DNA of 64,000 bases from Haematobia irritans (lineage: Eukaryota; Arthropoda; Insecta; Diptera; Muscidae). Position 1 is the first letter of the stretch. Every line of letters starts with the position of its first letter. The stretch spans positions 273,600,070-273,664,069 of the forward strand of contig NC_134397.1 of the NCBI RefSeq assembly GCF_050003625.1. The letters run 5' to 3'. This document shows positions 1 through 10,454 of this stretch, one piece after another. Below the pieces are notes generated by a model. The model was not told the DNA's origin, did no database searches, and saw only the letters and a program-made list of their open reading frames with translations. A program made the position numbers and the translations under genes.

Positions 1-77
1 CCGAATATTTTATGAGTCTCGAAAAAGTTGCAAAATATCAGCCAAATCGGTTCTGATTTAGATATAGCTCACATATA

Positions 78-1365
78 AAGGGTGATATGGTCAAAATTTG
101 GTCAATATAAACTTGACGTATTTCTTTCAATTTTGCATTTAAAAAAACCTGATCACCCCTCATTTTGTAGGTGTTTGTGTGTAGAATGTTGCTCCTATTT
201 TGATTTTGGAATTCACTCTTCAGTTGTCAAAATGCCGTCCAAGCAAGAAGAGCAGGGTATCAAAATTGTGCTCGCGCATCGCGAAAATCCGAGCTACTCG
301 CACGCAAAGCTGGCAAAATCGCTAAAAGTTGCCAAATCAACCGTTACAAATGTAATTAAAGTATTTGGGGAACGTTTGTCGACAGCCAGGAAGTCTGGAT
401 CGGGGGGAAATCGAAAACCGGAAGCCGCTGAGACGACAAAGAGAGTTGCCGGTAGTTTCAAGCGAAACCCTAACCTCTCTCTCCGAGATGCCGCAAATAA
501 AATGGGTGTATCGTCTACAACCGTGCATCGAGTCGGCCTATCGACTTACAAGAAGGTAGTGACTCCAAATCGCGATGATAAACAAAATACGGCGGCCAAA
601 GCGCGATCCCGGAGGCTGTACACGACGATGCTGACGAAGTTTGACTGCGTGGTAATGGACGACGAAACCTACGTCAAAGCCGACTACAAGCAGCTTCCGG
701 GACAAGAGTTTTATACGGCAAAAGGAAGGGGAAAGGTAGCAGATATTTTCAAGCACAAAAAACTGTCAAAGTTCGCAAAGAAATATCTGGTTTGGCAAGC
801 CATCTGTACCTGTGGCTTGAAAAGCAGCATTTTCATAGCTTCCGGGACTGTCAACCAAGAAATTTACGTGAAAGAGTGTTTGAATAAACGTCTGCTGCCT
901 TTCCTGAAGAAACACGGTTGTTCCGTACTGTTTTGGCCGGATTTGGCATCTTGCCATTACGGTAAAAAGGCCATGGGGTGGTACGCCGCCAACAACGTGC
1001 AGGTGGTTCCCAAGGACAAGAACCCTCCCAACACGCCAGAGCTCCGCCCAATTGAGAAATACTGGGCTATTGTCAAGCGGAACCTAAAGAAGACCAAAAA
1101 AACTGCTAAGGACGAGCAGCAGTTCAAAACAAACTGTCTTTCTGCGGCGAACAAGGTGGACAAGGTGGCTGTACAAAATCTGATGGCAGGTGTCAAGCGT
1201 GAGGCCCGGCAATTCGGATTTGGAAAAGCGAAGGCCTAACTTAATATTTTTCCTGAATTTTATACTAATTGAACTTGAAAAGAAATTTAATTTGATTTTT
1301 TAAATAAACGATTTCACCGATTTACACGCGTTTTCCCTTGACCAAATTTTGACCGCATCACCCTT
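78..1365 (+). mobile_element. Complete DD37E (ITmD37E-type) mariner element
   Basis: This 1288-bp element has inverted ends: the left AAGGGTGATATGGTCAAAAT matches the complement of the right end (AAGGGTGATGCGGTCAAAAT), and similarity runs about 27-30 bp. It is flanked by TA at 76-77 and 1366-1367. Removing element and one TA rejoins the HINE-C phrase 'gctcacata...tgcccgatatgg'. Length, TIRs, TA duplication and an intact transposase fit the IS630-Tc1-mariner superfamily. It is younger than the HINE-C around it. Confidence 0.92.
232..1239 (+). CDS. Mariner transposase, DD37E family
   Basis: The protein is 335 residues from the ATG at 232. The open frame reaches back to a GTG at 82, but that lies in the TIR, so I take the first ATG. 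The N-terminal ~110 residues hold helix-turn-helix regions (SHAKLAKSLKVAKSTVTNV, then SLRDAANKMGVSSTTVHRV), which bind the TIRs. The catalytic domain has the first Asp in CVVMDDETYVKAD, the second in FWPDLASCHYG and a Glu in PELRPIEKYW. There are 37 residues between the second Asp and the Glu, hence DD37E, the class known from mosquitoes. The C-terminus is basic, ending QFGFGKAKA. The enzyme would cut and paste its own element at TA sites in the nucleus. There is no frameshift or stop. The segment VHRV-GLSTYK looks a few residues shorter than mosquito relatives as I remember them. Activity is unproven. Confidence 0.93.
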   Translation: MPSKQEEQGIKIVLAHRENPSYSHAKLAKSLKVAKSTVTNVIKVFGERLSTARKSGSGGNRKPEAAETTKRVAGSFKRNPNLSLRDAANKMGVSSTTVHRVGLSTYKKVVTPNRDDKQNTAAKARSRRLYTTMLTKFDCVVMDDETYVKADYKQLPGQEFYTAKGRGKVADIFKHKKLSKFAKKYLVWQAICTCGLKSSIFIASGTVNQEIYVKECLNKRLLPFLKKHGCSVLFWPDLASCHYGKKAMGWYAANNVQVVPKDKNPPNTPELRPIEKYWAIVKRNLKKTKKTAKDEQQFKTNCLSAANKVDKVAVQNLMAGVKREARQFGFGKAKA

Positions 1366-1822
1366 TATGCCCGATATGGTCCCAGAAGCCAGAGTTTTAC
1401 CCTGATTTAATCACAATTTTGTACAAGGAGTACAATTAATATTGTTGTCCATTGTGACAAATTTAGTTGAAATCGGTTCAGATTTAGATATAGCTCCCAT
1501 ATATATATATATATATATCATTCGCCAGATTTAGACTCATATGACCACAGAGACCGAAATTTAATACCGATTTACGTGAAATTTTGCACAGAGAGTAGAA
1601 TTGACATTCTACCAATGCTGGCTAAATTTGGTTGAAAGCGGTTCAGATTTAGATATAGATCCCATATATATCTTTCGTCCGATTTAGACTCATATGACCA
1701 TAGAAGCCAAAGTTTTTCTTCGATTTATGTAAGGCTATGTACAGGAAGTAGAATTATTTATAGCTTGAGATATAGCTCCAATATATATCTTTCGCCCGAT
1801 ATGGGTTTAATTGGCCTTAGAG

Positions 1823-1929
1823 ACCAGCATTTTTCCTATATTTCCTTCAAATTTTTCACCAGCATTTTTCCTATATTTCCTTCAAATTTTGCACCAGCAT
1901 TTTTCCTATAATTCCTTCAAATTTTGCAC
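1823..1929. repeat. Three tandem copies of a 35-bp unit
   Basis: The unit beginning ACCAGCATTTTTCCTATA occurs at about 1823, 1858 and 1893 inside HINE-C. Other HINE-C copies have the region once, so this is a local triplication by slippage or unequal exchange. Confidence 0.85.
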
Positions 1930-2141
1930 AAAAAGTGCAATGCATGGTCAAGAATACAAAATTTCGTTGAAATCGGTTCAGATGTAAATATAGCTTCCAG
2001 ATATATTTCGCTCGATTTAGATTCATATAACAACCAAAGACCATTTACTTGAAATGAGAGAGATGGTATCAAAAATGTTGGTGTACTTAGTGGTGAAGGG
2101 TACAATATAGTCGGTCCCGTCCGACTTTAGACTTTACTAAC

Positions 2142-2327
2142 TATTTTTAGAATGGATTTAGCATTTTTTTCGAAAAAAAATTTAAATAATTTTTACCATC
2201 TTAGTAATTCTTACTCTGTTTTTGATCTATTTGAAACAAAAACGTTAAAATTAAAATTAATTAAAATAAAAACTTGCGTGATTAAAATAACTAACATATT
2301 TGGGAGGACATTTTTGGGATAGATTGA
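2142..2327 (+). mobile_element. Internal fragment of a T6 element
   Basis: It matches the interior of the T6 copies at 41700-41900 and 62440-62640: the phrase ATGGATTTAGCATTTTTTTC, 'tttgaaacaaaaa', and near the end 'gggaggacattttt'. Neither CCCAGC terminus is present, so both ends are lost. Confidence 0.6.
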
Positions 2328-2620
2328 AGAGTCTGCTAGGTTAGGCTTTGTGACCCATCCCATTGTTCCCATAGTTTCAGGATGGTGAACCTCTTTTTTT
2401 CTCACCGAATGAGAAGTGACCTCCTCTTTATCGTCGAGTCCGAACGGTGTTTCATATTATGGTGCAACCACTTGGAGAAGCTTGGAAATGTCACCAGTAT
2501 TACTGAGAGGGGATATGTTAAACCACTACTGCAAGAACATTTTGATGCTGTGCTGAAGGTAGCATTGAACCCTCCCTTTTATATGTAAGGCGGGCATGCT
2601 AACCATTGCATCATAGGAAC
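2328..2620 (-). mobile_element. Old, degraded tRNA-derived SINE
   Basis: On the minus strand it resembles the SINE at 50002-50350: the mid-body around 'gtccgaacggtgtttcat' and 'accacttggagaagctt', and a tRNA-like head near 2585-2615 ('ggcgggcatgctaaccattgca'). It is clearly more diverged than the other copies. The 3' end at the left keeps only a trace of the TTAGG tail. Confidence 0.6.
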
Positions 2621-3623
2621 TCCCAAAAAGTCTGCTACACAATCACAAAAAGAGTTTGTCTGTAAGTTAATACCAGATCTATCAGATCAGTGGGCTACAT
2701 TCATGGTCAAAAGCACATTTCGTCTTCGCCTTGTGGAACCATTTTGTTCTTAAAGTCAGCATTAAATGGATTTAACATTATCCTTTACACGCCTTGGGGA
2801 ACCTAAAAAAATGTTGGAAATTATGGCAGTCATCGTCTCCTTTAGAGGACTTTCGCCAGTTGGAAATCATTGGCCTTTGGTGTATCATTGTATTCGTTGG
2901 CTGTCTGGAAACGAATATGGCTAAAACGGTCCAATCTTCTTACGAGGACTTTCGTCAAGTGCAGATCCTTGGTCTTTGTGTCTCCGGCGACTGTTTGACA
3001 ACGAACTGTTGTCTGGAGTAAGAAAAAGCGTTTTATCTTGCCCAAAATTTCATGCAAGGGGTATTTTTCTAAGAGCTTTCTGATTTGAAATTATGGCCAA
3101 ACAAAAATTTTTATTTGGTAGATAATTTCTTGTCATTTAACCCACAAAAACACCGATTCCTCAAAAAAAAAAAAATATACAATATGCAAAATGGTAAAAA
3201 AGAACATCTGAATATCAAATTTTTTGGCGTTTTTTTTTCCAAAATTAGTGGTTGTATCTTAAAAGATACAGTGCGCATTAGACTAAGTTTTTGTTTACAA
3301 ATAAACAATTTGATTGTAGTAGCGCATAGGTAATAGAGCTATTTTTACACTACACAAGTTTTTTTTTTTACCAACATTCCATTTATTTGTGGTAAACATT
3401 AATTATTCTCTAATTTGAATATTCGGCCAAAATTTCATTTCAATTTTCTTACAAATTTGGTTTCAGTTTACAGAGAAGTACTAAAGATTTTCCGGAAAAG
3501 CATATGTTTTGAAACTGCTTTCTGATTTTTTAAATGCAACAAATTTGATTTCGTAGAATTTGGTCAAAATTTTAAGACGTAAGAATTGTTTTCTGATTGT
3601 ATCTTAAAGTGTACAGTGCTCAT
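2621..3623. other. No gene; AT-rich unclassified DNA with an old internal duplication
   Basis: I see no coding exon. Two related blocks of roughly 90-100 bp at about 2828-2930 and 2935-3018 share 'gaggactttcg' and 'ggtctttg(t)gt', which looks like an ancient tandem duplication. A phrase TTGTATCTTAAA...ACAGTGC occurs at about 3251 and again at about 3596, possibly debris of one transposon. Confidence 0.4.
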
Positions 3624-3978
3624 TTAAAGGTTAAATATAATTTCAGACATATGATCACCATGACTATTTTGATCATTCTAGGGGTCCAATTTTCGACGAA
3701 CTTTTCGTGTATTTGAGGGTATATTTCAGCAATGACATAGTTTTACTTGTAAAACTAATCAAGTGGTATCAAATCACACGGACGAGTAGGTAAATTCACG
3801 GGCCCATTTGAAATGTTCTTCCCATAAGTCCATAGTTTCGCCCTCAGTATGACAAGTGGCACTATCCTGTTACAAACAAAAATTCCATGATCATGATTCC
3901 ATATCGACTTTCATTCGTGGGAACGCGTCGTCCTTTTTCTTTAATAAACAAATAAGGAGCGATGATCCCACAAGCCCA

Positions 3979-5852
3979 CACGGACGAAAAAGACTGTTTT
4001 TCGTATGTTTGGGTGTAAAAATTATATGCTTGGAACTCAAATTTTTTAAAACAATATTTTTAAGTGCAAGCATATAATGTTCATAAATTAGCATAACATT
4101 TTTGGGACATATATGTTAATATGTTAGAACATATTATGTTTGGGACATAAAATGTTTGTAAATACAATATGCTTGGATGCAAATATATTAATTTAAAAAT
4201 AGCCTATAAACATATATTTGTTAAGAAATACAGACCTAGAGAGTATGCTGCTAGTAAAAGAATGGAAGTATCCAATTGGCGCCTTAAAAATATATACACA
4301 CCAAGAAAATTTCATTAAAAATTTTTTCTACCAGTGTATGCCCTAAGGTGAAACATAATATGTTTAAACAATACAAACAGTATCTTGTTTTGACCAATCC
4401 TGAAAATATATATGCTTGAAGCAAAATGTTTTTGGGACATATGTTACAGAAGCAATTTTTTTATACCCTCCACCATAGGATGGGGGGTATATTAACTTTG
4501 TCATTCCGTTTTTAACACATCGAAATATTGCTCTAAGACCCCATAAAGTATATATATTCTGGGTCGTGGTGAAATTCTGTGTCGATCTGAGCATGTCCGT
4601 CCGTCCGTCCGTCTGTCCGTCCGTCCGTCTGTTGAAATCACGCTAACTTCCGAACGAAACAAGCTATCGACTTGTAACTTGGCACAAGTAGTTGTTATTG
4701 AAGTAGGTCGGATGGTATTGCAAATGGGCCATATCGGTCCACTTTTACGTATAGCCCCCATATAAACGGACCCCCAAATTTGGTTTACGAGTCCTCTACG
4801 AGAAGCAAATTTCATCCGATCCGGCTGAAATTTGGTACATGGTGTAAGTATATGGTCTCTAACAACCATGCAAAAATTGGTTCACATCGGTCCATACTTA
4901 TATATAGCCCCCATATAAACCGATTTGGCTTGCGAAGCCTCTAAGAGAAGCAAATTTCATCCGATCCGGCTGAAATTCGGAACATGGTGTTAGTATATGG
5001 GCTCTAACAACTATGTAAAAATTGGTCCACATCGGTCCATAATTATATATAGCCCCCATATAAACCGATCCCCCGATTTGGCTTGCAGAGCCTCTAAGAG
5101 AAACAAATTTCATCCGATCTGGCTGAAATTTGGTACATGATGTTAGTATATGGTCTCTAATGACCATGCAAAAATTGGTCCATATCGGTCCGTAATTATA
5201 TATAGCCCCCATATAAACCGATCACCAGATTTGACCTCCGGAACCTCTTGGAAGACCAAAATTCATCTGATTCAGTTGAAATTTGGTACGTGATCTTAAT
5301 ATATGGCTCCGAACACCCATGCAAAAATTGGTCCATATCGGTCCATAATTATATATAGGCCCCATATAAACCGATCCACAGAGTTGACCTCCGGAGCACC
5401 TTGGAAGAGCAAAATTCTTCCCATTCTGTTGAAATTTGGTACGTGATGTTAGTATATGGTATCCAACAACCATGCAGGAATTTGTTCCTATCAGTCCATA
5501 ATTATATATGGCTCCCATATAAACCGATCGCCAGATTTGACCTCCGGTGCCTTTTGGAGAAGAAAAATTCATCCGATCTGGTTGAAATTTGGTACGTGGT
5601 GGTAGTATATGATATTTAACAACCATGCCAAAAGTGGTCCATATCAGTCCATAATCATTTATAGCCCCCATATAAACCGATCCCGAGATTTGGTTTTGGA
5701 GCCTCTTGGAGGAGCAAATTTCATCCGAGTGAGTTGAAATTTGTGGCTCACAGTCTTTCGTAGAAGTTTCTACGCAATCCATGGTGGAGGGTACATAAGA
5801 TTCGGCCTGGCCGAACTTACGGCCGTATATACTTGTTTTTTTTTTGAGGTTG
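3979..5852. mobile_element. Diverged T3 element, itself split by a HINE-A
   Basis: The left part (3979-4461) and right tip (5837-5852) match T3 copies at 27333-28927 and 61685-63409: CTGTTTTTCGTATGTTTGGG, repeated 'acatattatgtttggg', 'gacatatgtta.agaagc' and a T-run before GAGGTTG. Flanking dinucleotides are CA on both sides (3977-3978 and 5853-5854), a presumed mutated TA duplication. Much of the T3 interior, including the tRNA-like core, is missing. Confidence 0.7.
4462..5836 (+). repeat. HINE-A copy, full length
   Basis: It starts TATACCCTCCACCATAGGAT with a hairpin closing on GGGGGGTATA, then has a GTCY microsatellite at about 4597-4632. Six or seven tandem modules of about 156 bp follow, each with TATAGCCCCCATATAAACCG. 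It ends with the hairpin CGGCCTGGCCG and ...TATATACTTGT. This is the layout of Drosophila INE-1/DINE-1 (a Helentron-associated element). No target duplication is seen, as expected for Helitrons. Long minus-strand open frames (to about 224 residues) are read across the modules and are not a recognised protein. Confidence 0.85.
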
Positions 5853-6130
5853 CATAGACCGCACCATACAGTACATTTCTCGGGATGAATTGACAATTAT
5901 TGAACGACGCGACGTGTGGATTATCTTTGCTCCAAACACGGCAATTTTGCTTGTTGACATATCCATTAAACAAAAAATGGGCCTCATCACTGAAGAGAAT
6001 TTTGCTGTAAAAGAAACGGATCTTCGTCTAATGGATTAAACGACCAATTACAGGATTCGCGGCGCATATGATTATATGATTTAGAAGTGTTATTCTGGAT
6101 TTAACCTATTCATGATGATTTGCCAAACAT

Positions 6131-7100
6131 GATGACGTCACGTTAAATTGTCAAGACGGCTGTCAGACAACAGAGTGATTCATAGTATAAAAACACCCTT
6201 TAGTTTATGATCCATAAAGTGTTTTGAGATGCCTAATGTTACAGATCGTTTGTGCATTATCGGTAGGCAGTTTGAAAATACAAGATTTGGTGGATTGCTA
6301 GGTAGCACTTTTTTGGGACATACAAATGGGGCCCAAAAATCATTAAATTTCAAGTCTATTTATGAAAATGTTCTTTAACCACATCCTGGCGAATTGTACC
6401 TCGTTTACAAATAAATTCACTTGTGTCCTTTGTACAAAATTAAGTACACAGCAGACATCCATCAACGATTTTGATTTTTATCAATGACAACAAGCTGTGC
6501 TGGCACCAAGTGTTGAGTTGTTTTTTTAATATTTGCAAAAATACAACAAAAACCATAAATAATAAAAACCAACAAATACAACAAAATACGGGCTACATGT
6601 CGCATATTGATGTAGTCACATAAGGCCTCAACCGGTCAAAGGAGGGGTTAGGGAACTTGGAACCCATGATTAACCGGGTCAATTCTTTGTAACTGAAGTA
6701 TTATTGCCCACAAAAAAAGACCTTGGTGTTAGTAGTGAGTGCTTGGTTGTTAGTTGCCTTTCCAATGGGTGAGTGGGTTGACCAGAGGTGCTCTCCTGGT
6801 GCAATGGTCTGTAGAGGTGTTGTTGTTATTGTTGATTGTGCCAGGAAAACAGACAGGTGAGTGAGTTTATTTGTATTTGGATAAAAACGGGTGGTGGTGT
6901 ACACAAAGTTGATTAAATTGCTGTGGCAAAATGGACAGTTTATCAAAATTTCATGTCTGTAGCTCTAGTTAATGCCATGTTATCTTAATTTACAAAAAGG
7001 TTGTCTTGCTTTTTTGTTGTGTAGTTATTTGAGTTTTTGCAGGTATGCATACAAAAGCTGGTATTTGCTAGAATCTAATATTGAACTTTGAACTTTATAA
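6131..7100. other. No gene; unclassified
   Basis: There is mixed AT-rich sequence with a G-rich strip at about 6720-6900 and runs of 'aacaaaaacc' near 6540-6590. The left margin may hold the lost 5' end of the transposase pseudogene. I see no long coding frame or recognised family. Confidence 0.35.
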
Positions 7101-7902
7101 ATTTTCCGACATTTACTTAGAATTAAAGTCTTTTTTTGCAAAAGGCCTGCAGAATGGCTTAATAAAATGAAGACCAAAGTAATTGACAAAATTGTCAAAC
7201 TTTGCAGAGTTTTCGTAGAATATTTTTCTTGACATTTTCAGCAAAGTCTCGATATCTTGGTAACATCGCTGAAAAAAATATTGTCGTGAGGTCAAAGATT
7301 TCATGTCTTTAAAATACGAATGCAAATTTTGCTTGGCATAGAATACGCATTTCTCTAATATAAAGTTGTTTTCCTTGTCCAAAAGTCAATAAACTTTTCA
7401 ATGAAGTCTTATTGTCCTTATAATTAAGTGATTTCACTTAAAAATGGGTATCATAACATGAAAGAAAAAATGTTTGGGCCGAGGTCAACTTGATTTTAAT
7501 AATTCAGAAAAATTCTTTAAATTTTATGAAATTGTCTTTAAATTTGTTGTCTTTTTCCATCTCGACTACAAAGCAAAAAATCGTTTAAAGTTAAATAAAA
7601 TTGAAATTTTTTTTCAACACTTTATTTTAAAGACATTTTTTACTTGAAACATAGCATAATTTCTACTGGAAGTCGAGTCTTAATTAGGAAAATAAAGTTG
7701 TCGTTAACTCGTTTTTAAAGAACTTTGATAGCATATGAAGAAAAAAAGCTGAAAAAGCGAAAAATTAAAATTTGCTTCCTAGAAGCAAGTACACAACCCA
7801 AATTTTGAAGAGAATTTTGTCTTAAAAGTATCCTTACTTGTATTCTCCGCTTCTTTGGCTCGAAATCAATACCAATTTTTTTAAAGTAAAGACAAAATCT
7901 TT
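7101..7902. repeat. Diverged interspersed repeat, also at about 14496-14816
   Basis: The phrases 'ttgtccaaaagtcaataaac', 'gaaaaattctt.aaa' and 'aaagacattttt.acttgaaac' recur in the same order at about 14545-14820, with weaker echoes near 47280-47400 and 49470-49600. The family is probably a non-autonomous DNA element. Termini cannot be fixed here. A SINE is inserted at its right side. Confidence 0.5.
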
Positions 7903-7915
7903 GGAACCGGGCATA

Positions 7916-8247
7916 GGTTAGATTAGGTTAGGTGGCAGCCCGATGTATCAGGCTCACTTAGACTATTCAGTCCATTGTGATACCACATTGGTGAACTTCT
8001 CTCTTATCTGCCCGATTTCATGTTAAGCTCAATGACAAGGGACCTCTATTTTATAGCCTAGTCCGAACGGCGTTCCACATTGCAGTGTAACCACTTAGAG
8101 AAGCTTTGAAACCCTCAGAAATGTCACCAGCAATACTGAGGTGGGATAATCCAGCGCTGAAAATCTTTTTTGGTGTTTGGTCGAAGCAGGAATCGAACCC
8201 ACGACCTTGTGTATACAAGACGGGAATGCTAACCATTGCACAACGGT
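7916..8247 (-). mobile_element. tRNA-derived SINE with target-site duplication
   Basis: Read on the minus strand it has box A (TGTGCAATGGTTAGCAT type), box B GGTTCGATTCC, a body of about 200 bp and the tail 'gggctgccacctaacctaa'. It is flanked by a 13-bp duplication with one mismatch: GGAACCGGGCATA (7903-7915) and GGAACCGGACATA (8248-8260). This is the mark of LINE-machinery retroposition. SINEs are transcribed by RNA polymerase III from the internal boxes and borrow a LINE reverse transcriptase. Confidence 0.92.
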
Positions 8248-8260
8248 GGAACCGGACATA

Positions 8261-8853
8261 CCAAATATTTACAGTAACACATCTCAAACTTGGATATTCT
8301 GAAAATCGGAAACCTCTCAAAACTGGACAATTTTCGTGAGATGTTTGCCATATTTCCACATTAAACTTAACCTCTCAGACATAAAAAATAAAATTTTTTG
8401 TGGGAAAAATTAACCAACTAGAGCGAAAATTGGTTTCCATTGTGTGATATTTCCATAATTCACTAAATTAATGACAATTTACTGACACTTTTGGCTATTT
8501 AACAATGGGCTTTTTTGTGCATAAGTGGAATCTCCTTTAATGTGGTTGGTTGTTCACTTCTGAGAGGTTTCACTGTATATTTAGTTACCCGGATCCAAGG
8601 AGTTTGCCTTTCCTTTAGCGACATGGGTAGATGGGAGGTATTGATTTTATTTTATGGCATAGTAAGTTCCTTCTTAAACATATTTTTAGAAAATAGTCAA
8701 CGAAAATTTCTATAGCCAATTTAATTATAGTTCATGAGAATTAGTTGTTTTTAATTGAATTTTGCAAATATGAGAAACGTTTCTTTATTGTATTAATTAT
8801 GCTTACTTTAATGGTATGAATGAGTGGATTAAGCAATATAGCCAAGTGTGCTA
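8261..8853. other. No gene; continuation of degraded repeat DNA
   Basis: The sequence resumes the target of the SINE and runs AT-rich to the T1 element. No coding signal or recognised family. Confidence 0.35.
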
Positions 8854-9967
8854 CACGCACAGAAAAACCATGTTTGTACATGGTTGCCGCATCCATTTAA
8901 TGCTTATCTAGAGCATGTAATTGCCACGAAAACCATGTATTTTGTCTTTGTAAAAATAGTTTTCGAGCGGAGAAAAATGTATGGTGGCAATAAGCATTTG
9001 AATGGTTCTCAAATACCGCAAACATGTTCTATCATTTAAATGAAAGAATTTGAGACCATTAAATGGTCGGGAAAATTATGTACCTGACCATTCAATTTTT
9101 CTTTACTTTTTTACAGGGAAAAAAGTATTTTTATAGGTTAAGTATAGACATGTCTAGAACCACTACATGGCCATAAAGACCATTTACATTTTTTCGTGAC
9201 CATTTCATTTTTTAACATGTTTGCAGCGAAAATAATTTTATAAAAACATTGAGCAGGTACACACGATTTTCATTTTGCGTGTCAGTCGTGTGTTGATTGT
9301 TTCTTGGAATGGACGGAGAATACGGATTTACTGTGTTCTGTGTAAATTTATTTATTCAGAAGTGGCACGTGGTTTTATGTGAACACAAAAAAGGGAAGTG
9401 TAATTGAAAAAAAATTACCTGTTTTTTGTTCTGCATTTTGATATATGGTATAATTTATTTTTATTTGCAGTTACATGATGTCTGCGTTGAAACATTTGAT
9501 GTGCACGAAGTAAATATGGAATGATTACTTATTGTTGAAATTGAACCAAAATATAGTGTTTAAAAATATGCGATGTTTGCTTGCACGACCTTATAAATAC
9601 AAATAAACAATGAATTAGTTTATAAATAAATAAAAACAAATAAATAAAGTTAATTTTGTGTTTTCTTTTCTCAAGTGGCGTCCTTTTTTCGACTATGAAA
9701 AAAGTTTTTTCATAAAGATCAAAACATTTTAGGTTGTGACCATGTTCTTTTAACTAGGAGAAAAACATTGTCTTCTCATTCAAACAAAATTCTTTTATCA
9801 ATATAATAACATTTTAGATGAGGACAATTACATTTTTCTTAGAACCATGTTCACTGAGCCAACATGGTTGCAGGTTAAACTGTTACATGGTCGCCGCAAA
9901 AATAGCTCCTATCATATTATTTTGCTCTTCGAATATGATTGTGATAATCATGTTTCTTCTCTGCGTG
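8854..9967. mobile_element. T1 TIR element, complete, 1114 bp
   Basis: It begins CACGCACAGAAAAACCATG and ends with the complement of CACGCAGAGAAGAAACATG, flanked by TA (8852-8853 and 9968-9969). It is colinear in inverted orientation with 51475-52579 and 37110-40280. There is no transposase; the short frames are incidental. ACATGG/CCATGT motifs cluster in both subterminal regions. I infer a non-autonomous element moved in trans by a TA-targeting transposase. Confidence 0.88.
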
Positions 9968-10029
9968 TATATTTGGCGGAAATCAGGAGGAGACCAAAGT
10001 TTCAGCTAGTAGAATTATCATTTTAGCTA

Positions 10030-10279
10030 CACGCAGAGAAGTAATATGATCACCTCAAACATGTTTCAAGAGCAAAATGTTATTTTTGTATGGTGACCAT
10101 GTAACATGTTTGTCACTAAAATGTTATTTTCTCGTCAAACATAACCTGTTTGCCGAAATCAGATACATGATTTTCGAGAAAATAACATGGTTGCGAAAAC
10201 TATGTTACATGGTCACCACCCAAAAATAACATTTTGCTCTTAAAACATGTTTGAGGTGATCATATTCCTTCTCTGGGTG
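10030..10279. mobile_element. 250-bp foldback MITE related to T1
   Basis: It has inverted arms of about 100 bp: CACGCAGAGAAGTAATATGA at the left pairs with the complement at the right. It is flanked by TA at 10028-10029 and 10280-10281. The HINE-C target reads 'ttttagc-TA-cgcatacc', which matches the uninterrupted 'cagctatgcgtgcc' at about 42986. The terminal nine bases equal those of T1, so it is probably moved by the same transposase. Confidence 0.88.
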
Positions 10280-10454
10280 TACGCATACCGAATTTGGTTG
10301 AAATCGGTTCAGATTACCATATAGCTCCAATATATATCTTACGCCAGATATGAACTTATATGGCCCCAGAAGCCAGGTGTTTTTGTTTTTTAATTTGTAT
10401 CAAATTTTGCACAAAGATAGTGTCGTCAAGTTCGCCAAATTTGGTTGAAATTAG

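Larger units (their letters stand above)
1..2141 (+). repeat. HINE-C copy (INE-1-like), 5' end outside the window, split by a mariner
   Basis: Bases 1-77 and 1366-2141 form one element. They carry repeated modules around the phrase TATAGCTCCCATATATAT and end in the GC hairpin near 2110-2124 followed by a worn TTTAGACTTT end, as in the complete HINE-C copies at 29083-30018 and 42623-43958. Helentron-associated INE-1 elements are non-autonomous and end in a hairpin plus CTTGT. A short (AT)n tract lies at about 1498-1519. Family identity with the other copies is seen directly; the Helentron assignment is inferred from structure. Confidence 0.75.
3624..6130 (-). pseudogene. Mariner-like transposase pseudogene, interrupted
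   Basis: Two minus-strand parts (5853-about 6130, then 3624-3978) encode pieces of one IS630-Tc1-mariner transposase. The upstream part has FSDEAHF then FNGYVNKQNCRVW, the first catalytic Asp region, and after a frameshift HPEKCTVWCGL. The downstream part has QDSATCH (second Asp), PTRPCDLIPLD (third Asp region), FVENWTPRM and the terminal HGDHMSEIIF. Stops and frameshifts are scattered, so it is dead. The parts are split by 3979-5852. Joining them at the duplicated CA restores VWCGLWACGIIAPY, typical of this family. The 5' end is too decayed to place. Confidence 0.8.

Noticed and set aside
82..231. Upstream extension of the DD37E transposase from a GTG at 82
   Set aside because: It would start inside the TIR at a non-ATG codon. 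The ATG at 232 gives the usual family length.
5222..5896. 224-residue minus-strand open frame
   Set aside because: It runs through HINE-A modules and into the transposase pseudogene. The frame is a by-product of a module length divisible by three. Kept only as a finding about modules.
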